Origin: Cyanophora paradoxa
Taxonomy: Eukaryota > Glaucocystophyceae > Cyanophorales > Cyanophoraceae
Length of the DNA: 55,535 nucleotides
NCBI GenBank assembly: GCA_004431415.1
Contig: QPMI01000690.1
Span: 1-55,535, forward strand
Direction of reading: 5' to 3'
Both the position numbers and the translations under genes were made by a program. This document shows, piece by piece, positions 10,781 through 20,227 of the stretch. Within the stretch, counting starts at the first letter, position 1; the number at the start of each line of letters is the position of its first letter. The notes beneath the pieces are model-generated. The model searched no databases and was not told the DNA's origin. It was given only the letters and a program-made list of their open reading frames with translations.

Positions 10781-11478
10781 ATGAGCTCGGCCCTTTCCGT
10801 CGCGTCCTCTCTCGACATGATCGACCCGGCGCTTTTCGGTCGCGACGGCGCGCTCTTCTCCTGCGGCGCACCGGCCCCGGGCGGCCTGGACTCGGCCCGG
10901 CTCCCTCCCGTCGCGTCGATCCTCGCCGCCGCGCCCGACGCGGAGAAGGAGAAGCTCATGGAGAAGGAGCTCGTCGGGGCGCTCGACCTCTTCGCCTACA
11001 ACTCGGCCGTACCCCAGGGCGGCGACTTTAATGAGGGCGGCTTCGACGTCTGCGTCGTGGCGATGGGCGGGCGGACGTACGACGTGAACGCGGAAAAGGA
11101 GAAGCCCAAGGAAAAGGAGCTCGTCGGGGCGCTCGACCTCTTCGCCTACAACTCGGCCGTACCCCAGGGCGGCGACTTTAACGAGGGCGGCTTCGACGTC
11201 TGCGTCGTGGCGATGGGCGGGCGGACGTACGACGTGAACGCGGAAAAGGAGAAGCCCAAGGAGAAGGAGCTCGTCGGGGCGCTCGACCTCTTCGCCTACA
11301 ACTCGGACGTACCCCAGGGCGGCGACTTTAACGAGGCTGCTTCGACTTCTGCATCGTGGCGATGGGCGGGCGGACGTACGACGTGAACGCGGCGGGGCAG
11401 AGCATGGCGCGCGTGCGCCGTTTCGCGGAGCCGGCCGTCCCGCGCGCCCTCTTTGCTCGCTTCGGATTCGACAGCTAG
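10781..11478 (+). CDS. Chimeric gene A: zinc-knuckle-gene start fused to triplicated helicase fragment (one frame error)
   Basis: Same gene as 11854-12552 but 698 rather than 699 bases: a G is missing in the third repeat (AACGAGGCTG against AACGAGGGCTG), so the raw frame runs out at 11386. The first 45-50 codons match the start of the gene at 12927. Then a 150-bp unit is present three times (units start at 10940, 11090, 11240); it matches the helicase segment near 7846-8000 of the primase-helicase gene. The end matches helicase motif VI and the last dozen codons of that gene. The loss is probably a sequencing error rather than a real pseudogene. Confidence 0.75.
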
Positions 11479-11853
11479 GCACCCCCCTCCTGTACGCGAG
11501 CACCTCTGAACGCGTGCGGCTCCTTCTTCCGTCGGTGTTCGGGGGGGGGGGACGGGGGGGGGGGGGGGGGAGGGGGGAGGGGGAGGGGCCCGGGCGCCCC
11601 GCCCCGTTCCGCCCTCGCAGGGCTCGCAGCCGGCCGTTCGCGCTCCAAAGGTGCGGCGTACCCCGCCCTCCCCTCCCCCCTCCCCCCGCCTCCGCTTACC
11701 CCCTCGGGACAGGGCCCGTTCGAACGAGGCCTTCGCATGCGCCCTCTCATCTGAGCGATTCCCTTTTCGGGTATTTTTCTCGCGCCCCGCCGCACTATAA
11801 AAAAGATCGCGCCGCCCCCGAAACCTCACTCTCAAGTTTCGCAGCTTCGCAAC

Positions 11854-12552
11854 ATGAGCTCGGCCCTTTCCGTCGCGTCCTCTCTCGACATGATCGACCC
11901 GGCGCTTTTCGGTCGCGACGGCGCGCTCTTCTCCTGCGGCGCGCCGGCCCCGGGCGGCCTGGACTCGGCCCGGCTCCCTCCCGTCGCGTCGATCCTCGCC
12001 GCCGCGCCCGACGCGGAGAAGGAGAAGCTCATGGAAAAGGAGCTCGTCGGGGCGCTCGACCTCTTCGCCTACAACTCGGCCGTACCCCAGGGCGGCGACT
12101 TTAATGAGGGCGGCTTCGACGTCTGCGTCGTGGCGATGGGCGGGCGGACGTACGACGTGAACGCGGAAAAGGAGAAGCCCAAGGAAAAGGAGCTCGTCGG
12201 GGCGCTCGACCTCTTCGCCTACAACTCGGCCGTACCCCAGGGCGGCGACTTTAACGAGGGCGGCTTCGACGTCTGCGTCGTGGCGATGGGCGGGCGGACG
12301 TACGACGTGAACGCGGAAAAGGAGAAGCCCAAGGAGAAGGAGCTCGTCGGGGCGCTCGACCTCTTCGCCTACAACTCGGACGTACCCCAGGGCGGCGACT
12401 TTAACGAGGGCTGCTTCGACTTCTGCATCGTGGCGATGGGCGGGCGGACGTACGACGTGAACGCGGCGGGGCAGAGCATGGCGCGCGTGCGCCGTTTCGC
12501 GGAGCCGGCCGTCCCGCGCGCCCTCTTTGCTCGCTTCGGATTCGACAGCTAG
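11854..12552 (+). CDS. Chimeric gene B: intact 232-residue protein with three copies of a helicase motif segment
   Basis: One open frame of 232 residues. Residues 1 to about 50 (MSSALSVASSLDMIDPALFG and on) equal the N-terminus of the downstream zinc-knuckle protein. Three 50-residue repeats follow, each with EKEK, LVGALDLFAYNS, VPQGGDFNE, FDVCVVAMGGRTYDVN; these copy the helicase segment before motif VI. Then GQSMARVRRFAE, like motif VI QGMARVR, and the C-terminal PRALFARFGFDS of the primase-helicase. There is no Walker A or DExx box, so helicase activity is impossible. It could be a decoy, scaffold or regulator of the helicase. TATA at 11795-11804. The third repeat differs from the first two (GCFDFCIVAMGG), as in the partner copy, so the triplication is older than the 1,073-bp duplication. 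Confidence 0.85.
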   Translation: MSSALSVASSLDMIDPALFGRDGALFSCGAPAPGGLDSARLPPVASILAAAPDAEKEKLMEKELVGALDLFAYNSAVPQGGDFNEGGFDVCVVAMGGRTYDVNAEKEKPKEKELVGALDLFAYNSAVPQGGDFNEGGFDVCVVAMGGRTYDVNAEKEKPKEKELVGALDLFAYNSDVPQGGDFNEGCFDFCIVAMGGRTYDVNAAGQSMARVRRFAEPAVPRALFARFGFDS

Positions 12553-12868
12553 GCACCCCCCTCCTGTACGCGAGCACCTCTGAACGCGTGCGGCTCCTTC
12601 TTCCGTCGGTGTTCGGGGGTGGGGGGTACGGGGGGCGGGAGGGGGGAGGGGGGGGGGGGGGGCCCGGGCGCCCCGCCCCGTTCCGCCCTCGCAGGGCTCG
12701 CAGCCGGCCGTTCGCGCTCCAAAGGTGCGGCGTACCCCGCCCTCCCCTCCCCCCTCCCCCCGCCTCCGCTTACCCCCTCGTGACAGGGCCCGTTCGAACG
12801 AGGCCTTCGCATGCGCCCTCTCATCTGAGCGATTCCCTTTTCGGGTATTTTTCTCGCGCCCCGCCGCA

Positions 12869-12877
12869 CTATAAAAA
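12869..12877 (+). promoter_or_regulatory. TATA box of the zinc-knuckle gene
   Basis: CTATAAAAA lies 58 bases before the ATG at 12927, in the third copy of the duplicated spacer (12553-12926). The leader carries CCTCACTCTCAAG as in the other two copies. Confidence 0.8.
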
Positions 12878-12926
12878 GATCGCGCCGCCCCCGAAACCTC
12901 ACTCTCAAGTTTCGCAGCTTCGCAAC

Positions 12927-13533
12927 ATGAGCTCGGCCCTTTCCGTCGCGTCCTCTCTCGACATGATCGACCCGGCGCTTTTCGGTCGCGACGGCGCGCT
13001 CTTCTCCTGCGGCGCGCCGGCCCGGGCGGCCTGGACTCGGCCCGGCTCCCTCCCGTCGCGTCGATCCTCGCGCCGCCGCTCGTCGCGACCCCTGGCTCCC
13101 TCCCGCCGCCTTTGAAGCCTGCAAGGCGCCCCTCCCGTGGCCCCGCGTGGACGCGGACGCGACGGCGCCGGCGCCCGCGGGCCCTCTTCAGGATCCCCTC
13201 GCGCCCCTGCCGCCGAGCCCCGCGGCCGGCACCCGAGCCCGCCGCGCCCGCAGGGCCCCCTCTGCGCTTCCCGTCGCCGTGCCGGCCCCGGCGCGGCACG
13301 TCGACCTGGGCCCGTGCGCCCCGCTCAGGCGCCGTCGCGTCGTCCGCTGTTCCGTGTGCAGGCTCACGGTACGCGCTCGCGAGGCCCGGGCGGGCGGCGC
13401 GGCGCGGCGGGCGTCGCGCGGCGATCTGACCTTTTTCCTGCGCGCGCAGGGCCACAACAAGAAGACCCACGACCGGTTTGTCCTGGGCATCGTGCCCGTG
13501 TGGAAGAAGCGGCGTCAGTGGCAGCGCAAGCGG

Positions 13534-13572
<39 letters not shown>

Positions 13573-13821
13573 CCCGCGAGCTCCGCCGCCCCCGCCTCGA
13601 CGTCGACGGGCGGCAGGGTGATGCACTGCTGCGAGTGCGGCATGGAGGTGAGTCCACCGGAGGGCGCGTCGTGGGGGGCGACAGGGGGAGGTGGGGGGGG
13701 GGAGGGAAAGGGGGTACGGGCCCGATCTGACCCTCGTTCTGCGCAGGGCCGCAACTCCAGGACGCACCACGGCCCGCGGATGCACTGGCGCAAGAAGCGG
13801 GAGAGCGACTACGAATACTGA
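12927..13821 (+). CDS. Two zinc-knuckle protein with two introns (native gene)
   Basis: Starts with the same N-terminus as the chimeric genes. Two GT-AG introns lie at 13369-13449 (81 bases) and 13648-13746 (99 bases), both phase 0, both with CTGACC near the acceptor. Splicing creates CSVCRLT|GHNKKTH and CCECGME|GRNSRTH: two CCHC-like zinc knuckles, the first CCHH and the second with Arg in the His position. Each intron cuts its knuckle at the same point, so the exon was probably duplicated together with its intron. Ala runs and basic stretches (WKKRRQWQRKR; HWRKKRESD) surround the knuckles, which suggests nucleic-acid binding. Two one-base corrections are needed between 13018 and 13090. Both introns are multiples of three, so the frame stays open without splicing. 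Confidence 0.75.
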
Positions 13822-13836
13822 GCGCGCCGGCGTTTG

Positions 13837-13844
13837 CATAAAGG
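13837..13844 (+). promoter_or_regulatory. TATA-like box of the small beta-rich gene
   Basis: CATAAAGG, about 50 bases before the ATG at 13895 and 16 bases after the stop codon of the upstream gene. Confidence 0.55.
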
Positions 13845-13894
13845 GGACCCGCGCCGCCTCTCCCGCAGCGGCGGCGCCCAGGGCCTGAGCGGGG

Positions 13895-14200
13895 ATGACG
13901 CTCCGCGTGGAGGGAAGGCTGCGGATCGGGCCCAGCGCGGAGGGCCCGGCGCGCGTCGAGGTGGACCTCGACGCGGACGAGACCCTGGTGGCGACGGCGG
14001 GCGAGGAGACGCTCTGGGTCGTCGCCCGCGACCGCGTGCGCGCCCTCGACGCCCGCTGCTGCGCCTGGTCCGTCGAGTACAAGTTCTCCTCGCCCCTGAG
14101 CCGCGTGGAGGGCGCGCCCGACGGCTCCCTCGTCGTCTTCTTCGAGGGGGGCGGCCTGCGGTACCTCCCCAAGCCGACCGTGGACAGGTGGGGCCTCTGA
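13895..14200 (+). CDS. Small beta-rich protein, propeller-blade-like
   Basis: 101 residues, one intact frame. Short hydrophobic strands alternate with turns (ETLWVVARDRVRALD; SLVVFFEGGGLRYL), the look of one or two blades of a beta-propeller or a WD-type fragment. No catalytic motif. The protein at 38333-40141 has the same style over a longer length, so the two may be related. It follows the zinc-knuckle gene closely with its own TATA-like box. Function unknown. Confidence 0.65.
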   Translation: MTLRVEGRLRIGPSAEGPARVEVDLDADETLVATAGEETLWVVARDRVRALDARCCAWSVEYKFSSPLSRVEGAPDGSLVVFFEGGGLRYLPKPTVDRWGL

Positions 14201-16122
14201 ATCCCGCTGCCCGTGCGCCGCGCGCTCGGACGAACAAAGTCCTCTAGATCGAGCCTGGCCCCTCCCCCTCCCCGTCCCCGCCGGCACATGTTGGTCGAGT
14301 TTTGCTCGTTCAAGTTGTATTGGATCGCGAGGTCGCTCATATGCATTTTCAATGCAGATGCGCGGGAGGGCGCCTGGGGGGATAGGGGGGGGGGGGGGGG
14401 GGGTCGGCGGCGGGGTACACGCGGATGCTGCGAGGCGAGAGGCCTCGGCCTAGGGCGGGCCCCTCGGGGTGAGCGGGCGAGTCTCCCGTGTGGAAATTCC
14501 GGAGGGTCTCTCGATCGGGGCGCGACCGGGGTCCTGGAGAGGGGCGGGCGACCGCCGTCTCCCGCCGCGCCGCCGCCCCGTGCGGCGAGCCGCGCCGCCG
14601 CCAGCCCCGCCCGCCGAACCGCGCCGCCGCCGGCCGAGCCCCAGCCCGCCCGTCGAGCCGCGCCGACGCCCGCCACGTCCCCGCCCCGCCCGTCGAGCCG
14701 AGCTGCAGTCAGCCAAGCCCCCGCCCCGTGCAGCGATGCCCATAGATGGGCCGCTCACCAGGCGTTCGGTGTACATGCATGGCTCAACCACCTGCGCACG
14801 CACGGGTCAACCGATGAGGCAGCCGGGCACAGGGCACCCAAAAGCGCACGAAATAAGGCCCTTGAACCCTGTGTCCCTCGGCAGCGTAAAGTCTATGCCG
14901 GCTGCGGCGCACGCGACGGCTGCGGCGCCGGCGCACGCGACGGCTGCGGTCGATCGTCGCCGGCGCGGAGCTGGACAGGCGGGAGATCTCGCGCAGCGTG
15001 CAGCTGCTCACGAGCTTCCAGGGAGCAGTATGCCCACGCTCCGAGCTTCAACGTGCCTCGATTCGAGCGCCCCGAGAGCACACGCGTACGCCGCCCCAGG
15101 AGATCCAGAGGCCCGCGTAGCTGGCCGGAGTACTGCGCATGCATCGCTCAGCACCCCGGCCCCATGTCGCTGAGCACGTACAGCCACTCCTGCTCACGCA
15201 CATTTCCTTCGGCATCTGAAGGGACTTGCCACCCAGACGCAGCGGCCGCCGGGAGCGGGCTGCAGGCAGAGCTGGAGCTAGCTATCGACAACGCTTGACG
15301 AAAGCTCAGCGCTAGCCCCGTGCTCACGGCCGCCGCGAGAACTGCAATGTGTATCCCCCATCCTCTCACCCTCCCCCCCCCCAGAAAAAAACAAAAAACT
15401 CCTGCACTATTGATATCTAGATCTACCGGTATTTGAAATTGGCACCCTGGCCCCGCAGGCCGCCCCCCCACCCCCCCACCCCACCCCTAACATCCAAAGG
15501 CTATAGCAGCCGGACTCGAGCTCGTGCAAACGACGTTGGGCTGATCGCGAGGCCGGCCGGCCGCGATTATGAAATTGCGCCCCAAATTAAATTGCGCGCG
15601 CGACTGCGGGCCCTCAAGAGGACGAGGCGATATATATGTGTGCATTACAGCTTCATTTGGATAGCCACTGCGCCTGGCCTGTCGGTCGCGATCTCTCTCA
15701 TGAGAATCACGTGCACTGTCATGCAGCGAGACGGCGCAATGATTCATTATTCAAGCATGCGCATGCGTGTATGCATGCTCGTAAAAATGCGCAATATGAA
15801 TCGATCTTTTTTTAAACATGAAGCTCGCGACTCGAATTCCGGATCCGTCGACACGTGCACGGATGTGCGCGTTGAGTGCGCGCGACGTGAACATTTCCAC
15901 GGCCCGGCCTGGTTCGGCGAATTTTGAAACTCTCAGGCTCTACGTCGTTCAAGACAATTTAGAACGGAGAACTGACGGATATTAATTCGAGATGCGGATA
16001 TATATGTATATATATCGATCGAAATTAAATTCGACAACGTGCGAATTAAACGATATCGGTATACGTATCGATTTCGATGGATGGCCGTCGACTGCGCGCT
16101 AAATAGCTGGATATAGAGTGCA
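14201..16122. other. Intergenic stretch with falling GC content; weak minus-strand ORFs
   Basis: A GC-rich part to about 15300 contains one core copy (GGCGAGTCTCCC near 14477), long G runs near 14380-14402 and repeats of GCGCACGCGACGGCTGCGG near 14905-14945. Minus-strand frames at 15471-15148 (ending QEWLYVLSDMGPGC) and 15144-14893 look slightly protein-like and could be exons of one gene, but I cannot join or name them. From about 15590 to 16122 it is AT-rich, with many palindromes (GCATGC, ATCGAT, GATATC) and no ORF of note. Confidence 0.35.
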
Positions 16123-16938
16123 TTACGACTCTGAGCCGGCGGCGGCCTCTGTCTCGACCTGAATCGAGCACGCGCATGCGCACGTGCCTTCGATCTTGCG
16201 GACATCGGGCCCGTTCCCGCAGGAGGGGGCCGAAAATTCCGCGCCTAGCGCTGTCATCACCTTTAATTTCTTTGCGAGGCCCCCGTTTCGTGCACGATCC
16301 TCGAGGAGCAGTTTAAACGCCTTGGCGACGGTTTCGTTCGGAAACCCGTGTGCCACCGCCCGAATCTTGATCGGTCCGCGGGCCATCTCGAAGAGGCCGG
16401 AGCCGCGCAGCTCGGCAAACTTGCGCTTGAGGTTGGACGAGCAGCCGACAAAGGCGGGGAGCTGCCTGGCGCCGCCCATGACGAACACGACGGGCTGCTT
16501 GGGTCCGAATTTGTCCGAGAGCTCCACCGGGGCGGGCTTTGCGTTTGGGTCCCGAACGTGAACGGCCCTGTTCGGCGCCGGCGCCGAGGACGCTGCGTCG
16601 CGACCCGCGGCCGCGTCGACGTCGCCGGCCGCCTCGCCCTCGCGATCCTGCCCTCTGCCCGCGGGCGCGCGCCTGCGCCCGAATCGCGACGCAGGTCGAC
16701 GTCGGGGCCGGGATCCGGAGGCGGCTGCGTTCGAATCCGGCGCCTCCGAGCGCGAATCGCGCTCGCGATCGCTGTCGGCCGCAGCGCCCTGCACCGAAAT
16801 CGATAGCGATGGGTTCGGCGCGGGAGATTTCGGAGGTGACGACGGCGCTTCCCGACATCGATCGGGATCCTGATCGATATCGTGATCGTGGTCGGCGGCG
16901 GGGCCCGATCGCTTCGAATTCGGGCTCGACGTCGACAT
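16123..16938 (-). CDS. GIY-YIG-fold protein with altered catalytic positions
   Basis: 271 residues. The first 130 or so are charged and disordered (Asp, Arg, Ser, Pro, with DHDHDIDQDPD). The C-terminal part reads PVVFVMGGARQLPAFVGCSSNLKRKFAEL, then GPIKIRAVAHGFPNETVAKAFKLLLEDR, which follows the SLX1-like GIY-YIG layout (first strand, YVG strand, basic helix, W/HGFP strand, helix with the metal-binding Glu). Here YVG is FVG, the helix Arg is Lys, and the Glu position seems to be Lys (AFKLL). It is likely a non-cutting DNA-binding relative, unlike the protein at 40422. TATA at 16976-16982. (Motif strings are given in two parts.). Confidence 0.55.
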   Translation of the reverse strand: MSTSSPNSKRSGPAADHDHDIDQDPDRCREAPSSPPKSPAPNPSLSISVQGAAADSDRERDSRSEAPDSNAAASGSRPRRRPASRFGRRRAPAGRGQDREGEAAGDVDAAAGRDAASSAPAPNRAVHVRDPNAKPAPVELSDKFGPKQPVVFVMGGARQLPAFVGCSSNLKRKFAELRGSGLFEMARGPIKIRAVAHGFPNETVAKAFKLLLEDRARNGGLAKKLKVMTALGAEFSAPSCGNGPDVRKIEGTCACACSIQVETEAAAGSES

Positions 16939-16975
16939 CCCCTCTAGCGCCTCGAGCTTCGGGGCATGGTGCTTC

Positions 16976-16982
16976 TATTTAT
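16976..16982 (-). promoter_or_regulatory. TATA box of the GIY-YIG-like gene
   Basis: GGATAAATAG on the minus strand, about 40 bases before the ATG at 16938. An out-of-frame ATG at 16967 lies too close to the TATA box to be in the transcript. Confidence 0.65.
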
Positions 16983-17420
16983 CCGCGCCCAGGCCCTCAC
17001 ACTCTTGAGGGCGGCTTTGTTTTCGGCCGACGTGCGCTGCGGGCGGCCCGAGGTTTACGAGTATGTATATGTGCGTATGCGGGGAGAATTCGAATCGAAC
17101 TGCAGCGCTAGCTGGGATCCGGATCGGGCCTGCGTCGACGTTCCGTCGACCTAGGCCTCCCGCCCGCCGTTGCCCGCGTCTCCCGCGCGGACTGCTTTAT
17201 AAGCGAGCGCATGCACGGCCCGGGCCCGGGGGGACCGGGCGGGGGCGGGGGTGCACGTGCCGAGGCGGCGGGCGGGGTGCGTGACCCGCGAGTCGCCCTC
17301 CCCTCTGGACGTTGGCCGTACCCCTCCTCCTCCCCTCCCCGGGCCCCCCTCCGGAGACTCGCCGCCACCCCCCTCTGGAGGGAGCGGCGCTCGCGCGTCG
17401 TCCGCAAGGCGAACGAGTGA

Positions 17421-18770
17421 AAGGGAGGGAGGGTGCCGCGCCGCAAGAGGCAGGGGGGTAGAAGAGTTTCCGGGGCGCCATGCGCCCCCGCGCCGATGGA
17501 CCAGGCCTAGGGGGCGCCGAAGCTCGTTCTGGGGCGTCGGGCGAGTCTCCAGGGGGAGGGGGGGGGCCGCCGGGGGTACGGCTCGGAGCTTTCGCGCCGC
17601 TCTCTCTCGGGGGCGGCGGCGAGTTTCGAAGGGGGGGGGGGGGAGCTTGAGGGGGGGTAGCTGGGGGTACGAGCGAGATTCTAGCGCCGCCCTCTGTCGG
17701 GGGCGGCGGCGAGTCTCCCGGGGGGGTGAAACGAGGGGGTACGTGGGGGTACGGTCGAGATTCGAGAGTCGTTTGCTTCGAGGGGGTGGCGGCGAGTCTC
17801 CAGGGGGGGAGGGGGAGGTAGGTGGGGGTACGGTCAGAGATTCAGCGCCACCCTCTTTCGGGGGCGGCGGCGAGTCTCCAGGGGGGGAGGGGGAGATAGC
17901 TCGGGGTACGGTCAGAGATTCAGCGCCACCCTCTTTCGGGGCGGCGGCGAGTCTCCAGGGGGGTGGGACGAGGGGCACGTGGGGGTACGGGAGAAATTAT
18001 AGAGCTGTTCGCTTCGAGGGGGTGGAGGCGAGTCTCCAGGGGGGGAGGGGGAGGTAGGTGGGGGTACGGTCAGAGATTTAGGGCGGCGCGGCTCTGGATC
18101 TCTCTCGGGGGCGGCGGCGAGTCTCCGGGGGGGTGGGACGAAGGGTACGTGGGGGTATGGCCGAGATTATGGAGCAGTTCGCTTTGAGGGGGTGGCGGTG
18201 AGTCTCCAGAAGGTAGGAGGAGGCCACCGAAAACTCGCCGCGCCCCCCTCAGGGACCCGTTGCACGGGCGTGAGAAGCCAAGGGTGAGCGAGCTCGAGGA
18301 GAAGGCCGGTCCCGTACCCCGTCTCCCAACCTGGACCCCGCTGGAAACTCGCCACGCCCCCCTCAGGGGCCGGCTGCACGAGCGTGAGAAGCCGAGGGGG
18401 AGCGAGGGAAAGGCCGGTCCCGTACCGGGACCCCATCTCCCAAACCTGCCCCCCGCCGCTGGAAACGCGCCGCGCGCCCCTCAGGGGCCGGCTGCACGAG
18501 CGTGAGAAACCGAGGGGGAGCGAGGGAAAGGTCGGTCCCGTACCCCGTCTCCCAAACCTGCCTCTGCCGCTGGAAACTCGCCACGCGCCCCTCGGGGGCC
18601 GGCTGCACGGGCATGAGAAACTTTAAGCCGAGGGCGAGCGAGGGAAGGGCGGACCCGTACCCCGTCTACAAACCCGCCCCTGCCGCTGGAAACTCGCCGC
18701 GCGCCCCTCAGGGGCCCGCTGCACGGGCGCGAGAATTCGGAGCCGAGGGCGAGCGAGGAGAAGACCACCA
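17421..18770. repeat. Left arm of a large inverted repeat (arrays X and Y')
   Basis: 17421-17545 is single-copy sequence whose reverse complement lies at about 37910-38038 (shared GCCGCGCCGCAAGAGGCAGG, GGCGCCATGCGCCCC and TTCTGGGGCGTCGGGCG). Then about nine units of ~83 bp (array X) with GGCGGCGGCGAGTCTCC, GGGGGTACGG and AGAGATT, and from about 18235 about five units of ~115 bp (Y') with TGCACGGGCGTGAGAAGC, CCGTACCCCGTCTCC and CTGGAAACTCGCC. X and Y' are the reverse complements of the arrays at 37085-37930 and 35189-37080. No gene. Confidence 0.85.
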
Positions 18771-19000
18771 CCCCCTCCCCCCTGGAGACTCGCCGGCTCC
18801 CCCTCTGAGAGAGCGGTGCTCGAGATTTGATCGTACCCTCACCAACCCCGCCCCCCGCCCCTGGGAGACTCGCCGGCTCCCCCTCGGAGAGAGCGGCACT
18901 CGCGCGTCGTCCGTACCCCGCCGAATGGAAGATGAAACCCCGCCTCCCGCCCCCCTGGAGACTCGCCGCCGACCCCCTCTGAGAGAGCGGCGCTCGGGAT
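18771..19000. repeat. Three further ~87-bp units, opposite orientation to array X
   Basis: Units carry GGAGACTCGCCGGCTCCCCC, GAGAGAGCGG and CGTACCC, in the orientation of the right-arm array at 37085-37930. They make the left module partly self-inverted. Confidence 0.7.
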
Positions 19001-19303
19001 ACGCAATATATATAAGGAATGCGAGAGGTCTAGATCGCAGAGGGACCGGAGCGTGCGGCCAGAGCACCTTCAGGTGATCGCGGTCAGGGCTCAGATTTCG
19101 AAACGATATAAAGGAACGCGCGCGCGCGCGCCTCTATCTCTGCGCACACGGATCCGGGCCGGGCGGCACTCACGACCACGATCCATAGATTGCGATCGAT
19201 CGAAACTGGGTTCGCCCCCAAGATTCGTGATCGCGATCGGCGGCATAAATTTCAGACCGCTTTCACAGAGCCCTCAGTCCCCACACCGCGACCGAAAACG
19301 ATC
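19001..19303 (+). promoter_or_regulatory. TFIIB gene upstream region with three TATA-like boxes
   Basis: CAATATATATAAGG near 19006, GATATAAAGG near 19105 and CATAAAT at 19244-19250. Only the last is at the usual 35-70 bases from the ATG (19304) for this element; the others imply longer leaders or different expression times. Confidence 0.5.
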
Positions 19304-20227
19304 ATGAGCAGTTGCGTCCACCCTTACGTCGCGTCCGGGGCCGAGGGCGACGTGTGCACGTCCTGCGGCATGTGCCTCGACGCGTACGGGTCGTACGCGA
19401 CGCCCCTGGGCCTCGTCTGCGACGAGCAGGGCGGCGCCGGCGTCGCGTCCTCGCACGATCGATATCTGCAACTGGGGCTGGATCTGCTACGCGATATTCC
19501 AGAGCCGGCGCCGCGCACGTGCACGTGGCAGCCTTCCAAGTCTAGTTCTGCGCGCGCAATCCCGAGCTCGAGCGCGCACGGTACCCACGCGAATATGAAT
19601 CGCACGGAGCTGGATCAGACTGTGAGGGAGACGGCAGAGCGCATGCTCCTCCCGGAGATTGTCTGGCGCGAGGCCCTGGAAACGCTCCGCGAGAAGCGCG
19701 CCGTGATCTCGGGGAGGCGGTACACATCCCTCGCCCTCGCGGCCCTCTATCTGGCCGTCCAACAGCTCGATATCCCTCGTGGGATACACGATTTCGAGCA
19801 CGCGGCCCCTCCCGAGGCGCGCCACGAGGTCCGAAAGTACGTTCGCGTCCTCTTGGAGGCGACGCCGGCGCCGGCGCCGGCCGCGGGGCCCCCCGCGGGC
19901 GATCGGCGCGAGGGCCGTCGCCTTCACACGTACGACTTGGGCGTGTCCCTCGTGGAAAGCGTCGGAAAGAATATTGGAATCGACGGTTCGATCATCTCGG
20001 CCGCCCAGAAGCGCTACAGAGAGTACCTGGAGGCGGGACGAGCTCGTTCCAGGACCCCGAAGATCCTAGCGATAGGGGCGCTCGCGCTCGCGGCCAAGCT
20101 CTCCGGACGCGCTTCCTGGTCCACGCGAAAAATCGCGATTCGAGCCGGGGCCTCTCCGACCGCCGCGCGCGCTGCGGTCAGGGAGATGAGGGCACGGCTC
20201 GGGATAGACCTAGATCTAGACCCGTAA
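19304..20227 (+). CDS. Transcription initiation factor TFIIB homologue
   Basis: 307 residues, intact. An N-terminal zinc-ribbon-like segment begins CVHPY and ends CTSCGMCLD, giving Cys, His, Cys, Cys ligands in about 20 residues. A Ser-rich linker follows, then two cyclin-like repeats: the first around RETAERMLLPEIVWREALE and LALAALYLAVQQLDIP, the second around VESVGKNIGIDGSIISAAQK and ILAIGALALAAKLSG with a helix-turn-helix-like end (ASPTAARAAVREMRARLGID). TFIIB recruits RNA polymerase II to TATA-bound promoters; large DNA viruses encode such proteins. No RNA polymerase subunit is seen here, so it probably works with a host or helper enzyme on the TATA boxes of this element. Start chosen at MSSCVHPY, which places the ribbon at the N-terminus. 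Confidence 0.85.
   Translation: MSSCVHPYVASGAEGDVCTSCGMCLDAYGSYATPLGLVCDEQGGAGVASSHDRYLQLGLDLLRDIPEPAPRTCTWQPSKSSSARAIPSSSAHGTHANMNRTELDQTVRETAERMLLPEIVWREALETLREKRAVISGRRYTSLALAALYLAVQQLDIPRGIHDFEHAAPPEARHEVRKYVRVLLEATPAPAPAAGPPAGDRREGRRLHTYDLGVSLVESVGKNIGIDGSIISAAQKRYREYLEAGRARSRTPKILAIGALALAAKLSGRASWSTRKIAIRAGASPTAARAAVREMRARLGIDLDLDP

Larger units (their letters stand above)
10781..12926 (+). repeat. 1,073-bp tandem duplication (two units) carrying chimeric genes and promoters
   Basis: Start codons at 10781, 11854 and 12927 are exactly 1,073 bases apart. Each unit holds the chimeric coding sequence plus a copy of the spacer and TATA box. The third start leads into the native zinc-knuckle gene. 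The left unit abuts the native 3' end of the primase-helicase gene, so the unit looks built from the junction between those two neighbours. Confidence 0.9.

Noticed and set aside
10781-11478. Chimeric gene A as a decayed pseudogene
   Set aside because: The only break is one base in a G run and the twin copy is intact, so a sequencing error is more likely.
11296-14676. 1,126-codon minus-strand frame over the chimeric and zinc-knuckle genes
   Set aside because: It repeats with the tandem duplication and has no motif; the plus strand has TATA boxes, splice sites and zinc knuckles.
17251-18057. 268-codon frame through array X
   Set aside because: Gly/Arg-rich translation of the repeat, not conserved in frame between units.
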